The notes under the pieces: model-generated
Database searches by the model: none
What the model saw: the letters and a program-made list of their open reading frames with translations, nothing else
What the model was told of the DNA's origin: nothing
NCBI RefSeq assembly: GCF_007671655.1
Contig: NZ_VCGX01000002.1
Location: forward strand, 434,001 to 498,000
Reading direction: 5' to 3'
Source of the DNA: Marinobacter piscis
Lineage (GTDB): Bacteria > Pseudomonadota > Gammaproteobacteria > Pseudomonadales > Oleiphilaceae
Length of the DNA stretch: 64,000 nt
Translations under genes and position numbers: made by a program
Shown here: in pieces, positions 10,139 through 23,206 of the stretch
How the letters are laid out: each line of letters opens with the position of its first letter
Numbering within the stretch: the stretch's first letter is position 1

Positions 10139-10924
10139 ATGGGAATACTCAGTGGCAAGAAAGCGCTGATTGTTGGCGTAGCCAGTAAACTATCCATCGC
10201 ATATGGCATTGCGGACGCCTTTGCCCGCGAAGGCGCCGAACTGGCCTTTACCTACCAGAACGAAAAGCTGAAGCCGAGAGTTGAAAAGTTTGCCGAGGGC
10301 TGGGGCAGCAACCTCATTTTCCCCTGTGATGTTGCCAGTGATGAAGAAATCGACAATGTGTTCAAAGAGCTTGGCCAACACTGGGACAACATTGATATCA
10401 TAGTCCACGCTGTTGGCTTCGCGCCGGGTCATGAACTTGACGGCAACTACGTGGATGTCACCACTCGTGAAGGCTTCAGAACCGCTCATGACATCAGCTC
10501 CTACAGTTTTGTTGCCCTGGCCAAAGGGGCCCGGTCAATGATGCACGAAGGCAGCTCACTGCTCACGCTGACTTACCTGGGTGCTGAAAAGGTTCTGCAG
10601 AATTACAACGTGATGGGACTGGCAAAAGCCTCCCTGGAAGCAAACGTCCGCTATATGGCTGCCAGCCTGGGCCGTGATGGCATACGGGTGAATGGCATTT
10701 CTGCCGGGCCTATCCGCACACTGGCGGCATCCGGAATCAAAAGCTTCCGGAAAATGCTCGCGGAAAACGCCAGGCGTGCACCGCTGCGTCGCAACGTCAC
10801 CATTGATGAAGTTGGTAACGCCGCAGCGTTCCTGAACTCTGACATGGCCAGCGGTATTACGGGTGAAATCATGTACGTAGATGCCGGGTTCAATATTACC
10901 GGCATGGGCGAATTGGAAGAGTAA
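10139..10924 (+). CDS. fabI: Enoyl-[acyl-carrier-protein] reductase (NADH)
   Basis: A 261-residue short-chain dehydrogenase-like protein that performs the last reduction of each fatty-acid elongation cycle. The nucleotide-binding N-terminus is [20 protein letters not shown], the FabI variant of the Rossmann motif. The catalytic Tyr-x6-Lys is in [11 protein letters not shown] (about Y156 and K163), with the accessory Tyr in LTYLGAEKV. The ATG at 10139 has a CGGAG ribosome site. The preceding 64-base gap contains AT-rich sequence (ataatgcattaaaat) that could hold its promoter. Confidence 0.96.
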   Translation: MGILSGKKALIVGVASKLSIAYGIADAFAREGAELAFTYQNEKLKPRVEKFAEGWGSNLIFPCDVASDEEIDNVFKELGQHWDNIDIIVHAVGFAPGHELDGNYVDVTTREGFRTAHDISSYSFVALAKGARSMMHEGSSLLTLTYLGAEKVLQNYNVMGLAKASLEANVRYMAASLGRDGIRVNGISAGPIRTLAASGIKSFRKMLAENARRAPLRRNVTIDEVGNAAAFLNSDMASGITGEIMYVDAGFNITGMGELEE

Positions 10925-10944
10925 CAGCCTGAAACAGCAAAATT

Positions 10945-10976
10945 CACCGGAACCGGTTACATAACCGGGCCCGGTG
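10945..10976 (+). terminator. Possible terminator hairpin after fabI
   Basis: Nested inverted repeats, CACCGG/CCGGTG outside and CCGGTT/AACCGG inside a four-base loop, lie 21 bases after the fabI stop. No clear run of T follows, so it may be weak or only an RNA-stabilising hairpin. Confidence 0.4.
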
Positions 10977-11059
10977 CTATTCGCATTAACCTGCGGCCTT
11001 GTTGAATCTTTTAACCGTACAGCTGGGCGCAAAGGTAGGAATCGGGGAAGTAACAAAAC

Positions 11060-12136
11060 ATGTCCGGCAATAGTCTTGAAAACCTGAACGTCGCAAGTCA
11101 GGAAACACTGATCACGCCTGAGCAGCTCAAAAACAGCATGCCGCTCTCGGATAAAGCAGCAAAAACCGTCGCTGAAGGCCGTCAGGCCATATACGACATT
11201 CTTGATGGCAAAGATCATCGCTTATTCCTGGTCGTTGGCCCCTGCTCTATCCATGACCCGGAAGCCGCTCTCGATTACGCCAGGCGCCTGAAGAAGCTAG
11301 CTGATGAAGTCAGTGATACGCTGCTTATTATTATGCGGGTGTACTTTGAAAAACCCAGAACAACCGTAGGCTGGAAAGGGCTGATCAACGATCCGCACCT
11401 TAACGACACCTTCGATATTGAACGTGGTCTGCATCTCGGGCGCCGCCTTTTGCTCGACATTAACGAACTCGGGCTTCCGGCCGCCACCGAAGCTCTGGAT
11501 CCGATCTCACCCCAGTATCTGCAGGATACAATTTCCTGGTCAGCAATTGGGGCCCGCACCACAGAGTCCCAGACTCACCGGGAGATGAGCAGTGGCCTGT
11601 CCACCGCGATCGGCTTTAAAAACGGCACAGATGGCAACCTGGATGTCGCAGTCAATGCGATGAAATCAGTCTCTTACCCCCACAGTTTTCTGGGGATTGA
11701 TCAGCAGGGTAAAGGGGCCATTATCCGTACCAAAGGCAACCGCTACGGGCATGTTGTCCTGCGCGGCGGAGGCGGCAAGCCCAACTATGATTCGGTGAAC
11801 GTCGCGCTTTGCGAGCAGGCGCTGGAAAAGGCCGGCTTACGCAAATCCATCATGGTGGATTGCAGTCATGCCAACTCCAGCAAAGACCCGTCCATTCAGC
11901 CTCTGGTTATGAACGATGTCAGCCTGCAGATTATGGAAGGCAACAAGTCCATTCAGAGCCTGATGATTGAAAGCAATATTAACTGGGGCAACCAGTCAAT
12001 CCCGGAAAACCTGGAAGACCTGAAATACGGTGTGTCTCTGACGGACGCCTGTATTGACTGGGAGGCCACCGAAACGGCCATTCGCGAAATGCACGGCAAG
12101 CTCAAAAACGTACTGCCCGAACGCGTAGCCGGCTGA
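11060..12136 (+). CDS. aroG: 3-deoxy-7-phosphoheptulonate (DAHP) synthase, class I
   Basis: A 358-residue enzyme that condenses phosphoenolpyruvate and erythrose 4-phosphate in the first step of the shikimate pathway. Clear family landmarks: VVGPCSIHDPEAALDYA (metal-ligand cysteine), MRVYFEKPRTTVGWKG, ARTTESQTHREMSSGLS, and VDCSHANSSKDP near residue 270. This is the feedback-regulated AroF/G/H type; which aromatic amino acid inhibits it cannot be read reliably here, so the symbol is approximate. The ATG at 11060 follows a purine-rich stretch. It is convergent with cobA. Confidence 0.93.
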   Translation: MSGNSLENLNVASQETLITPEQLKNSMPLSDKAAKTVAEGRQAIYDILDGKDHRLFLVVGPCSIHDPEAALDYARRLKKLADEVSDTLLIIMRVYFEKPRTTVGWKGLINDPHLNDTFDIERGLHLGRRLLLDINELGLPAATEALDPISPQYLQDTISWSAIGARTTESQTHREMSSGLSTAIGFKNGTDGNLDVAVNAMKSVSYPHSFLGIDQQGKGAIIRTKGNRYGHVVLRGGGGKPNYDSVNVALCEQALEKAGLRKSIMVDCSHANSSKDPSIQPLVMNDVSLQIMEGNKSIQSLMIESNINWGNQSIPENLEDLKYGVSLTDACIDWEATETAIREMHGKLKNVLPERVAG

Positions 12137-12151
12137 ACCGGATAGCCCAGA

Positions 12152-14301
<2,150 letters not shown>

Positions 14302-14379
14302 TTACGATGTATGTAGAATAACACGCCATTATACTTGTAGCGGCACGTCTGGCTAGCGCCTCCGGTCTGTGTCCGGTTT

Positions 14380-15717
14380 TCAGGTATGGCGTTTTCTGGG
14401 GCTTTGTTCGTTAAGCGCATCAAGGCGCTGGCGCTTGTCGGCAAGTTTGATTTCCAGACCGCGCCTGACGGGTTCATAGTACCGGCGCTCATGGATAGCC
14501 TCGGGCAGGTACGACTCCCCTGCCGCAAACGCTTCCGGCTCATGGTGAGCATATCGGTAGGTATCCCCATGGCCCATGCTTTTGAGCAGTTTTGTGGGCG
14601 CATTTCGCAAGTGCACAGGCACTTCGTAGTCGGGATCTTTCCTGATGTCGGCCATGCACTGGTTGAACGCCTTATAAACGGCGTCACTTTTGGGCGCCAG
14701 CGCGAGATAGGTGGCCGCCTGAGCCAGGGCCAGTTCGCCTTCCGGGCTCCCCAGGCGCTCCAGCGCTTCCCAGGCATCCATACTCAGGTGCAGCGCGCGC
14801 GGGTCGGCGTTACCTATATCTTCGCTGGCGATACGCACCAGGCGGCGGGCAACGTACAAGGGATCGCAACCGCCATCGAGCATGCGGCACAGCCAGTACA
14901 GCGAACCATCCGGGTCCGACCCCCGGACAGATTTGTGTAGCGCGGAGATCTGGTCATAAAAAACATCGCCGCCTTTGTCAAAACGACGCAGACTGGTTTG
15001 CATCACCTGCTCAAGGTGTTCGGCGGTGACCCGGTTTTTTCCGTCACTGTCCGGCTCCGCCAGATCCGCCGATACCTCAAGAATATTCAGGGCTTTGCGG
15101 GCATCGCCACCTGATGCCGCTGCCATAACCTGCAATACGTCATCTGCGACCAGAAGCTCCCCGTCAAAACCTTCAGGGGTACTCAATGCCCGGTTCAGCA
15201 AACGAAGAATATCGTCCTCTTCCAGGTTTTTCAGCACATACACACGGCTACGGGAAAGAAGCGCACTGTTCAGCTCGAACGAGGGGTTCTCTGTGGTCGC
15301 ACCCACAAATATAAACGTGCCATCTTCAATGTGCGGAAGAAAAGCGTCCTGCTGGCTTTTGTTGAACCGGTGCACCTCGTCCACAAATAACAGCGTATCC
15401 TGGCCCTGGGCAACCTTGCGGTTGTGAGCCCGCTCAACAATGGCGCGTATGTCCTTCACGCCGCTCAGAACCGCCGATACGGTTTCAAAGCTGAGATCTC
15501 CCACTGTCGCCAGAAGCCGGGCGAACGTCGTTTTGCCCACCCCCGGCGGTCCCCACAAAATCATCGAGTGGAGCTGACCCTGCTCTACAGCCCGGCGCAG
15601 CGGCTTCCCTGGCCCGACCAGGTGCGTCTGTCCGACGTAATCGTCAAGGCTTTCCGGCCGCATACGCGCAGCCAGAGGCCGGAAACCGGTCTGTTCAGCA
15701 AACAGGTTGTTCTGCAT
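14380..15717 (-). CDS. rarA: Replication-associated recombination protein A (MgsA/WRNIP1 family AAA ATPase)
   Basis: A 445-residue AAA+ protein related to clamp loaders that acts at stalled replication forks. Walker A is WGPPGVGKTTFARLLA near residue 56, Walker B LLFVDEVHRFNKSQQDAFLP, and sensor 1 is GATTENPSFELNSALLSR. The C-terminal tetramerisation region is present, including the conserved YKYPHD-like segment in the variant form MGHGDTYRYAHHEPEAF. Its ATG comes one base after the lolA stop, so the two are co-transcribed, the common lolA-rarA-serS order. Confidence 0.95.
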   Translation of the reverse strand: MQNNLFAEQTGFRPLAARMRPESLDDYVGQTHLVGPGKPLRRAVEQGQLHSMILWGPPGVGKTTFARLLATVGDLSFETVSAVLSGVKDIRAIVERAHNRKVAQGQDTLLFVDEVHRFNKSQQDAFLPHIEDGTFIFVGATTENPSFELNSALLSRSRVYVLKNLEEDDILRLLNRALSTPEGFDGELLVADDVLQVMAAASGGDARKALNILEVSADLAEPDSDGKNRVTAEHLEQVMQTSLRRFDKGGDVFYDQISALHKSVRGSDPDGSLYWLCRMLDGGCDPLYVARRLVRIASEDIGNADPRALHLSMDAWEALERLGSPEGELALAQAATYLALAPKSDAVYKAFNQCMADIRKDPDYEVPVHLRNAPTKLLKSMGHGDTYRYAHHEPEAFAAGESYLPEAIHERRYYEPVRRGLEIKLADKRQRLDALNEQSPRKRHT

Positions 15718-15718
15718 T

Positions 15719-16366
15719 TCAGTTTTCGTCCCGGATAACGTCTACGCCCTCCGGATAGTCCAGAGTAAATGCGGTATCTTTCACAGCCTGGTTTAGCTGA
15801 ATGTTGTCAAAACTAAGCACACTAAGCTGGGCCAGGGAGTCCTGCATTCGCATCTCCTGCAATTCGTTGCCGTCAAATCTCAGGCGCAGAGACACAAATA
15901 ATGAATCTTCACTTCGGGGTTTCAGTGTGAACTCCCGGATCTCCCCCTCCATTTCCCGAGTGGAAACCCGATAGGTTTCCTCCAGGTTGTCAACTTCCCC
16001 ACTAAGCAGCAGTGCAGGCGTGGTCTGAACCTGTTCGTCCAGGTTATGCACGGTTACCTGCTCAAGGTCGGGGTCGTATACCTCTACCTGATCCCCATTG
16101 CTGACAATGAACTGTGACAAAGGAGCACGGGTTTCCCAGTAAAACAAGCCAGGTCTTTTCGCCTTGAGGGACCCACGGGTCTCCTGGACCTTGTTACCGT
16201 TTTCATTAACCACTATCTGGATGAAGTCGGCCTGATAAGTCTCATAACTTTTCAGCAGCGACGCCAGGCTGGCTGCCGCATCCTGGCTTTCATCAGCAAC
16301 CAGAACACTACTGAACACCAGCATGACAAGAAGCGTCAGCAAGCGCTTAACCAATAATTGTTGCAT
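15719..16366 (-). CDS. lolA: Outer-membrane lipoprotein carrier protein
   Basis: A periplasmic chaperone that takes lipoproteins released by LolCDE and hands them to LolB at the outer membrane. I chose the ATG at 16366 (215 residues): AGGAG lies nine bases before it, whereas the longer TTG reading at 16375 would touch that site. A signal peptide covers the first 25 or so residues (RLLTLLVMLVFSSVLVADE). The mature domain shows the LolA pattern YQADFIQIV, GSLKAKRPGLFYWETRAPL and QVEVYDPDLEQVTVH. It lies between ftsK and rarA with gaps of 12 bases and one base. Confidence 0.93.
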   Translation of the reverse strand: MQQLLVKRLLTLLVMLVFSSVLVADESQDAAASLASLLKSYETYQADFIQIVVNENGNKVQETRGSLKAKRPGLFYWETRAPLSQFIVSNGDQVEVYDPDLEQVTVHNLDEQVQTTPALLLSGEVDNLEETYRVSTREMEGEIREFTLKPRSEDSLFVSLRLRFDGNELQEMRMQDSLAQLSVLSFDNIQLNQAVKDTAFTLDYPEGVDVIRDEN

Positions 16367-16378
16367 AGAGAACAACTC

Positions 16379-18940
16379 CTAATCTCTTGGTGGGGGCGGG
16401 GCCAGTACTTCACGGGCGCCGTTATGGCCGGCTGCGCTGACTACTCCGGCAGCTTCCATGGCGTCAACCAGGTTGGCCGCCCGGTTATAACCTATTTTGA
16501 ATTTTCGCTGTACAGAAGAAATGGACACCCGGCGCCCTTCTGTTACAAACACCACAACCTCATCAAACAATGCATCATTTTCGTTATCACCGTCATCCGA
16601 TAGCTTGGGAACGCCGGGGAGGTTTTCACTTTCAGCGCCGGTAAGTACATCGTCTACGTACACAGGCTCGCCACGGGCTTTCCAGGCACTGACGACCCGG
16701 TGTACTTCATCGTCATCCACAAACGCGCCATGGACTCGAACCGGCAAGCCCGACCCGGGCGGCAGGTACAGCATGTCACCATGCCCCAGAAGCTGCTCGG
16801 CCCCGCCCTGATCCAGAACTGTGCGGGAGTCAACCTTGGAAGATACCTGAAACGACATTCGGGTAGGAATGTTGGCTTTGATCAGACCGGTGATTACATC
16901 CACAGATGGCCGCTGAGTTGCAAGGATCAGGTGAATACCTGCAGCCCTGGCTTTCTGGGCAATACGGGCAATCAGCTCTTCTACCTTCTTGCCGACAATC
17001 ATCATCATGTCGGCAAACTCATCGATCACAACAACAATATACGGCAGGGGCTCCAGTTCCGGACGCTCCTGTTCATCGTTTGAGAGATGTTCCTCAGGTT
17101 TCCAGAACGGGTCAAGAAGCGGCTCTCCGGCGGCAGCGGCATCTCTCACTTTGCGGTTATAGCCGGCCAGATTCCGCACACCGAATGTCGCCATCAGGCG
17201 ATACCTGCGCTCCATTTCGGCGACGCACCAACGCAGTGCATTGGCGGCTTCTTTCATATCGGTCACAACCGGTGCCAACAGGTGTGGAATGCCATCGTAG
17301 ATGCTGAGCTCAAGCATCTTGGGGTCAACCATGATAAAGCGAACTTCGTCAGGTCCGGCCTTCAGCAACATGCTCAGCAGCATGGCATTAACCCCCACCG
17401 ACTTACCCGAGCCTGTGGTACCCGCTACCAGCAAATGGGGCATTTTCGAAAGGTTTGCCACCATCGGGTTACCCCCGATATCGTTCCCCAACGCCATTGT
17501 CAGCGCAGATTTGGATTCGCTGAACACTCTCGCGCCCAGCACTTCACTGAGGCGCACAATTTCACGCTTTTCGTTGGGAATTTCGATGCCCACCACTGAC
17601 TTGCCGGGGATTACCTCAACAACCCTGACGGCAAGAACAGCCAGTGAGCGCGCCAGGTCCTTGGCAAGGTTGGAAATTTTGCTGACCTTTACACCCGCCG
17701 CCGGTTTAATCTCAAAGCGGGTGATCACCGGGCCCGGGTTAACCTCAACCACCTCCACTGAAACCCCAAAGTCCGCAAGCTTCTCTTCCAGCAGGCGAGA
17801 CATATGCTCCAGAGACTCTTCCGAATAACCACTTTCCTTGTTTTCATCCGGGGGATCGAGTAATGAAACTGGAGGAATAGGACTTTCAACATCTTCCAGT
17901 AACGATCCCTGCGCCTTTTTCCCTTCCTTCTTCTTCGGGGGCTGCTCGTCTTTTTTGAAAGGCGAGATTTTGAGAGAACGGCTCGCAGGCGCTTGCTTTT
18001 CTCCCTCCGCAGCCTGCGAAGGGGCCGGCTGCGGAACTGGCGTATCATCCCGGGAACTGAAACTCTCAAGCTGTGCCGGTTCCCGGTCTTCTGTGGCGGA
18101 CAGACCTTCCATTCCCGGCTCCAGCCGCTGTTCCTGTCTCTTTTTCCGCCCGGCTGCTCTGCCGGGCCCAAATCCGGGAATCTTGTGCCACCAGCGCGTA
18201 TCCGATCCGGCGGGAGCAGTCTTACGTTTCTGTGGTGCAGCAACCGGGTTCTGCGCCTGGGCAGCAGGCTTTTCTGCAGAAGATGCCCGGGATTCGCCAG
18301 GTTTTACCAGGCTTTTTACGGATTGTCCCAGCTGCATGGCCAGCCCGCCTAACTGATCCATCAGCCAGAACCAGGACAGACCAACGGTCACTGTCAGTGC
18401 AAACAGGAAAATTGCAATCAACAGAAGCGTTGTTGCAGGAAGGTTGAAAAAGCGCACCATGGCTTCGGCGACTGATGTGCCCAGAACACCGCCTGAGGAG
18501 GCGCTGAGACCAAAAACCGAGTACAGGGAAAGCAGACTGGTGGCTGATAACAGAATCAATAAAAAACCGCCGAACCGCATCAGGAACAACGGCCAGTGCA
18601 GGTCCAGAGAGTCATTGCGGCGACGAATCAGCATAATGGCATAGCCTGCAACCATTAAAGGAAACAGATAAGCCACGTGGCCAAAGAAGTCCATCAACAG
18701 GCTCGCAAGCCAGGCACCGGAACGCCCTGCGGCGTTGTGCACACTGGTGTCATGCCCGATACTGGCCCAACCCGGATCTGCAGGGTTGAAGGTGAGCAGC
18801 GCCATAAACAGATAAATGCTCAGTGCGACCAGCCCGATCACAGCACCTTCCCGGGCTCCCTGGGCGGCGAGACGACGAAAGCGTAGTTGCTTTTCCGTCA
18901 GCTCTTTTGGTGTTTTATTCGCTTTTGCGGATTCAGCCAT
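16379..18940 (-). CDS. ftsK: DNA translocase FtsK
   Basis: An 853-residue septal DNA pump that clears and aligns chromosome termini and activates XerCD recombination. Four or more membrane helices occupy about residues 30-200, a charged proline-rich linker runs from about 215 to 360, and the motor domain follows with Walker [13 protein letters not shown] near residue 500 and Walker [15 protein letters not shown]. The C-terminal gamma winged helix that reads KOPS sites is present ([20 protein letters not shown]). The linker is short compared with E. coli FtsK, similar to the Pseudomonas form. It lies 13 bases downstream of metZ. Confidence 0.96.
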   Translation of the reverse strand: MAESAKANKTPKELTEKQLRFRRLAAQGAREGAVIGLVALSIYLFMALLTFNPADPGWASIGHDTSVHNAAGRSGAWLASLLMDFFGHVAYLFPLMVAGYAIMLIRRRNDSLDLHWPLFLMRFGGFLLILLSATSLLSLYSVFGLSASSGGVLGTSVAEAMVRFFNLPATTLLLIAIFLFALTVTVGLSWFWLMDQLGGLAMQLGQSVKSLVKPGESRASSAEKPAAQAQNPVAAPQKRKTAPAGSDTRWWHKIPGFGPGRAAGRKKRQEQRLEPGMEGLSATEDREPAQLESFSSRDDTPVPQPAPSQAAEGEKQAPASRSLKISPFKKDEQPPKKKEGKKAQGSLLEDVESPIPPVSLLDPPDENKESGYSEESLEHMSRLLEEKLADFGVSVEVVEVNPGPVITRFEIKPAAGVKVSKISNLAKDLARSLAVLAVRVVEVIPGKSVVGIEIPNEKREIVRLSEVLGARVFSESKSALTMALGNDIGGNPMVANLSKMPHLLVAGTTGSGKSVGVNAMLLSMLLKAGPDEVRFIMVDPKMLELSIYDGIPHLLAPVVTDMKEAANALRWCVAEMERRYRLMATFGVRNLAGYNRKVRDAAAAGEPLLDPFWKPEEHLSNDEQERPELEPLPYIVVVIDEFADMMMIVGKKVEELIARIAQKARAAGIHLILATQRPSVDVITGLIKANIPTRMSFQVSSKVDSRTVLDQGGAEQLLGHGDMLYLPPGSGLPVRVHGAFVDDDEVHRVVSAWKARGEPVYVDDVLTGAESENLPGVPKLSDDGDNENDALFDEVVVFVTEGRRVSISSVQRKFKIGYNRAANLVDAMEAAGVVSAAGHNGAREVLAPPPPRD

Positions 18941-18953
18941 GAATGCTCAAAGA

Positions 18954-20189
18954 TTAAGTGTTACTTGCGTTCTGCAGCGCCTGAAAGCCTCTTTGTAGGT
19001 CCGTTTTCAGATCGTCAACCGCTTCTATGCCCACAGAAAGGCGAACGAGACTTTCAGTTATACCTGCTGCCGATTTGTCTTCCGGAGATAACCGCCCATG
19101 GGTTGTCGTGGCCGGATGCGTAATCGTGGTTTTAACATCCCCAAGGTTGGCGGTAATCGAAATCATCCGGGTAGCATCAATAAACCTCCAGGCTTCGTTG
19201 CGACCTCCTCTGAGGCAAAACGACAACATGCCACCAAACCCTTTTTGCTGCTTTTTTGCAATAGCATGCTGCGGGTGGCTTTCAAGCCCGGTGTAATATA
19301 CATGCTCTACCTCAGGCTGCTGTTCCAGCCACTCCGCCAACTCTAACGCATTTTCACAATGGGCTCGCATACGAATTGGTAAGGTTTCCAATCCCTTATG
19401 AAATACCCAGGCATTAAACGGACTCATGGTAGGCCCGGCCGACCTCAAAAAACCATAAACCGGCTCAAGCAGCTTATCCGGCCCCACAACCACGCCCCCG
19501 ACGCAGCGCCCCTGTCCATCAAGGTATTTCGTTGCGGAGTGAATGACTATATCGGCACCGTAATCCAGTGGCCGCTGCAGTACCGGCGTGCAGAAACAGT
19601 TGTCGACAATAAACAGGGCATCATTTTCATGGGCAAGCTTCGCCAGTGACTCCATATCAGCCACTTCACAAAGCGGGTTGGAAGGCGTTTCCACAAATAA
19701 CATACGGGTTTCCGGACGCACTGCGGACGCCCACTCTTCCCCATCAACAAGGCTGACAAAGGTTGTTGTGACACCGAACTTTGCCATGTATTTGTGGAAC
19801 AGGGCACTGGTGGTGCCAAACACGCCCCGGGAGCACACAACATGGTCGCCACTTTGTAGAAGAGCCATACAGGTACTCAGAATGGCAGCCATGCCGGATG
19901 CTGTCGCAACCGCCCGTTCACCGCCCTCCATGGCAGCGATCCGTCTTTCAAACGCCTGCACCGTCGGGTTGGTAAACCGGGAGTAGATGTTGCCGGGCTC
20001 TTCACCCCCAAACCGGGCGGCTGCCTGTGCGGCGCTGCCATACACAAAGCTGGAAGTGGGGAAAATGGCGTCGCTGTGCTCAAGCTGGGCAGTACGGAGC
20101 TGCCCTGCCCTCACCGCCAGTGTATCGGGCAACATGCCCTCAAGGTCCGATTCGGGAATCCGGACAAATTCTTCGCGGTGATGAGTCAT
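18954..20189 (-). CDS. metZ: O-succinylhomoserine sulfhydrylase
   Basis: A 411-residue Cys/Met-metabolism PLP enzyme. The cofactor lysine is K221 in HSATKYLDGQGRCVGG; other landmarks are YSRFTNPTVQAFERRIAAME and FVETPSNPLCEVADM. The family makes homocysteine directly from O-succinylhomoserine and sulfide. Assignment as MetZ rather than cystathionine gamma-synthase rests on overall resemblance and on its place after purF, the Pseudomonas arrangement. The ATG at 20189 has a strong AGGAG site. The 25-base gap to purF suggests co-transcription. Confidence 0.92.
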   Translation of the reverse strand: MTHHREEFVRIPESDLEGMLPDTLAVRAGQLRTAQLEHSDAIFPTSSFVYGSAAQAAARFGGEEPGNIYSRFTNPTVQAFERRIAAMEGGERAVATASGMAAILSTCMALLQSGDHVVCSRGVFGTTSALFHKYMAKFGVTTTFVSLVDGEEWASAVRPETRMLFVETPSNPLCEVADMESLAKLAHENDALFIVDNCFCTPVLQRPLDYGADIVIHSATKYLDGQGRCVGGVVVGPDKLLEPVYGFLRSAGPTMSPFNAWVFHKGLETLPIRMRAHCENALELAEWLEQQPEVEHVYYTGLESHPQHAIAKKQQKGFGGMLSFCLRGGRNEAWRFIDATRMISITANLGDVKTTITHPATTTHGRLSPEDKSAAGITESLVRLSVGIEAVDDLKTDLQRGFQALQNASNT

Positions 20190-20214
20190 GGGCGTCTCCT
20201 TGCAGGCTCCTTAG

Positions 20215-21741
20215 TCAATCTTCGTCGTTATGCAGATCAATAACACCATTGTCGTCAGAGTCGACATCCTCTGCACCTGTGCGGATGGTCTCATTTCTCG
20301 CCTGATCAAGGCGCTCAAGGTAACCCGGGTCTATATCACCCGTTACATAATTTCCGGTGAATACCGAGCACTCCCAGCCTTCAATGTTGTCATTAACATC
20401 GCTGACACTGGCGACCAGATCTTCAAGATCCTGATACAGCAACCAGTCAGCACCAATCAGCTCCCGAATCTCCTCGACCGTTCTGTCGTGGGCAATCAGC
20501 TCAGTAGCGGATGGCATGTCGATACCGTATACGTTCGGGTAGCGGACCGGGGGAGCCGCCGACGCAAAATAGACGTTTTCTGCTCCGGCATCCCTGGCCA
20601 TCTGCACAATTTCCTTACACGTCGTACCACGCACAATGGAATCGTCCACCAGCATGACGTTTTTTCCACGGAATTCCAGATCGATCGGGTTCAGTTTCTG
20701 GCGTACAGACTTTTTGCGCATTTTCTGGCCGGGCATGATGAAGGTGCGCCCGATGTAGCGGTTTTTGATAAACCCTTCACGGAATTTCAGCCCTAACCTG
20801 TGTGCCATCTGCATAGCCGATGTGCGACTGGTATCCGGAATGGGCATAACAACATCAATATCGTGATCCGGGCGCTCCCGCAGCACTTTGTCGGCCAGTG
20901 TTTCCCCCATGCGTAACCGTGCTTTATAAACTGAAACGCCATCCATAATGGAATCAGGGCGGGCAAAATAAACATGTTCAAAAATACAGGGAAGCAGCTT
21001 CGGGGCGCGGGCGCACTGCTGTGTGTATAGGGTGCCGTCTGTCTCGATATACACAGCTTCACCCGGGGCTATGTCTCTAACCAGAGTATAGCCTGCCGCA
21101 CTCAGGGCAACGCTTTCCGAGGCAATCATGTACTCTTTATCCCCGCTCTCGGACACTCTTTCGCCGTAACAGACCGGGCGAATCCCGTTGGGATCACGAA
21201 AGCCGATAATCCCGTACCCGGTGATCATGGCAATCACTGCATAGGCACCACGACATCGTTTGTGTACGGCGCGCACGGCCGAGAATATTTCTTCTTTGGT
21301 CGGATCAAGTTTGCCCAGTTTTTGTAACTCGTGAGCAAATACGTTGAGCAACACTTCCGAATCGGAATTCGTATTGATGTGGCGCAAGTCTGTACGAAAC
21401 AGGTCACGGCTCAGTTCGTCAGCGTTGGTCAGGTTACCATTATGGGCCAGCGTTATACCGTAAGGGCTGTTGACATAAAACGGCTGGGATTCAGCCGAGC
21501 TTGAACTACCTGCCGTCGGGTAACGCACATGCCCGATGCCCACGTTACCAACCAGCCGGCGCATATGCCGGGTATGGAAGACATCCCGCACCAGGCCGTT
21601 ATCTTTACGAAGATAAAACCGGTTATCCTGAAAGGTTACAATACCTGCTGCATCCTGCCCCCTGTGCTGAAGTACAGTCAGCGCATCATAAAGCGACTGA
21701 TTGACGTTGGAAGTACTGACGATGCCGACAATGCCACACAT
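20215..21741 (-). CDS. purF: Amidophosphoribosyltransferase
   Basis: A 508-residue enzyme of normal length that commits PRPP to purine synthesis by making 5-phosphoribosylamine with glutamine as nitrogen donor. The N-terminal nucleophile C2 is in MCGIVGIV, with no propeptide, as in the E. coli type. The glutaminase domain includes [14 protein letters not shown] and [12 protein letters not shown]. The PRPP site is [18 protein letters not shown] near residue 365. It sits between cvpA and metZ, the conserved cvpA-purF order. Confidence 0.97.
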   Translation of the reverse strand: MCGIVGIVSTSNVNQSLYDALTVLQHRGQDAAGIVTFQDNRFYLRKDNGLVRDVFHTRHMRRLVGNVGIGHVRYPTAGSSSSAESQPFYVNSPYGITLAHNGNLTNADELSRDLFRTDLRHINTNSDSEVLLNVFAHELQKLGKLDPTKEEIFSAVRAVHKRCRGAYAVIAMITGYGIIGFRDPNGIRPVCYGERVSESGDKEYMIASESVALSAAGYTLVRDIAPGEAVYIETDGTLYTQQCARAPKLLPCIFEHVYFARPDSIMDGVSVYKARLRMGETLADKVLRERPDHDIDVVMPIPDTSRTSAMQMAHRLGLKFREGFIKNRYIGRTFIMPGQKMRKKSVRQKLNPIDLEFRGKNVMLVDDSIVRGTTCKEIVQMARDAGAENVYFASAAPPVRYPNVYGIDMPSATELIAHDRTVEEIRELIGADWLLYQDLEDLVASVSDVNDNIEGWECSVFTGNYVTGDIDPGYLERLDQARNETIRTGAEDVDSDDNGVIDLHNDED

Positions 21742-21775
21742 GGATAACGAGATCTCCGGGGGTTAGGTCTGAATG

Positions 21776-22312
21776 TTAACGAGACGCGGAGGCGGGTTCC
21801 GCGCCTTTTTGGGGTTCGGGTTCAAGAAAACGGGCGAATTCATCACCGAATGTTCGACGGGACCAGTCTTCTACCACTGCCAGGCGGTCAATCATGACAG
21901 AGGTTCTCCACCAGGTATCCTGAGACAGTGGGGTGTAACGAATGAACGCAATTGCTACAACAACCACAACAAGACCTCTTACCAGACCAAAGCCCATGCC
22001 CAGAACGCGATCCGTCGCAGAAAGCCCGGTGGCGCGAACCAGGTGCCCGATCATATTATTAATGATGGCACCTACAATCAGGGTTCCAAAAAAGAGAATC
22101 GCGAAGGCGGCGATAAGCCGCACCAGTGGCGTTTCAACCGTGTTTTCAAGCAGGGCCTGCATCTGGGGATGAAAGGTACGGGCAAGTATAAAGGCACCTA
22201 TCCAGGTGACCAGAGACAAGGCTTCCTTAACGAAGCCGCGTTTAAGACTGATAAGTGTAGATACTGTAATGAGGGCGATGATGACCCAGTCAATCCAGAT
22301 CAGCGCTTCCAT
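21776..22312 (-). CDS. cvpA: CvpA family inner-membrane protein
   Basis: A 178-residue protein with four predicted membrane segments, opening with LIWIDWVIIALITVSTLISL and LKRGFVKEALSLVTWIGAF, which is characteristic of CvpA. In E. coli it was linked to colicin V export, and later to envelope stress; its molecular role is not settled. The C-terminal tail is cytoplasmic and proline/glutamate-rich. Position between dedD and purF is conserved across gammaproteobacteria. Confidence 0.92.
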   Translation of the reverse strand: MEALIWIDWVIIALITVSTLISLKRGFVKEALSLVTWIGAFILARTFHPQMQALLENTVETPLVRLIAAFAILFFGTLIVGAIINNMIGHLVRATGLSATDRVLGMGFGLVRGLVVVVVAIAFIRYTPLSQDTWWRTSVMIDRLAVVEDWSRRTFGDEFARFLEPEPQKGAEPASASR

Positions 22313-22401
22313 GGAAATCCCGGTAGAGAAAAGGAAGCGGGGATTCTATCAGGAAACCCCGCCGGGCCAAACTGCCAGAATGATATAAAGCAGAAAAAGC
22401 G

Positions 22402-23097
22402 CTATTTATCGCCGGAGGCCACCAGGCTGTTCAGGCTGAACGTCTCGTCCAGGGTCTTTTTGGCAGCCTCGGCCTTGGACTTTTCCGCGAAGGGTCCACT
22501 GAATACCCGGGTTAAGGTCTTACCACCACGAACAACCTCCTGAAGATGGGAGTTGTAACCCTTTTCGCGCACCTTGTCCCGAAGCCTCCGGGCGTTATCA
22601 CCATCACCGAAACTTCCAAGCTGAACCACCCATGCACCCTTCAGCGAACGGGTAAACTCGGTGCTTTCCGGTTCGGGCTCTGCAACGGGCGCGGTTTTCT
22701 CTGGTGCTGGTTCCTCAGCTGCAACCGGTTCAGGTTTGGCCGGTGTGGTAACCGCTGACGTTGGTTCAGTGCTTTCGGTTGCAGCAGGCTTTGCATCGCC
22801 GACGACGTTATTTTCCTGAGGTTCGGGCGACGCCTCGGGCTGCGGTGAGTCTTCTTCACGGATACGGAAATCCGGTACATCCGAGCCTGAACTCTCTGCC
22901 TTATCCTGCTGATTCTCAGGCGAAACTGCAGCGGCTGATTCAGGAGCATCCACCTCAGGAAAGGGTGGCTCTTCAGGGAGATTTATAGACGTGGATGTGC
23001 GTTCGGAATGCGGCTCATCGAACACCATGGGCACAAAAATAACAGCCAGTGAAATCAGAACCAGGGCTCCAATGATTCTTTGTTTCAGTCCATCCAC
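22402..23097 (-). CDS. dedD: SPOR-domain cell-division protein, DedD type
   Basis: A 231-residue bitopic inner-membrane protein. One membrane helix lies at about residues 9-27 (IIGALVLISLAVIFVPMVF), then a low-complexity proline/glutamate-rich periplasmic linker to about residue 145, then a SPOR domain (GAWVVQLGSFGDGDNARRLR to the end) that binds denuded septal peptidoglycan. The order accD-folC-dedD-cvpA-purF matches E. coli. The start is GTG at 23097 with AGGAG eight bases upstream. Confidence 0.92.
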   Translation of the reverse strand: MDGLKQRIIGALVLISLAVIFVPMVFDEPHSERTSTSINLPEEPPFPEVDAPESAAAVSPENQQDKAESSGSDVPDFRIREEDSPQPEASPEPQENNVVGDAKPAATESTEPTSAVTTPAKPEPVAAEEPAPEKTAPVAEPEPESTEFTRSLKGAWVVQLGSFGDGDNARRLRDKVREKGYNSHLQEVVRGGKTLTRVFSGPFAEKSKAEAAKKTLDETFSLNSLVASGDK

Positions 23098-23206
23098 GTT
23101 TCTTGGCTCCTCGTTCGTTTGTACTGAAACATACTAACTGCCAGCCTGACAGAACTCAAAGCTCCGGACCCCGCTATGAACAAAGTTTAAGGCCCTCGCC
23201 ACAGGT

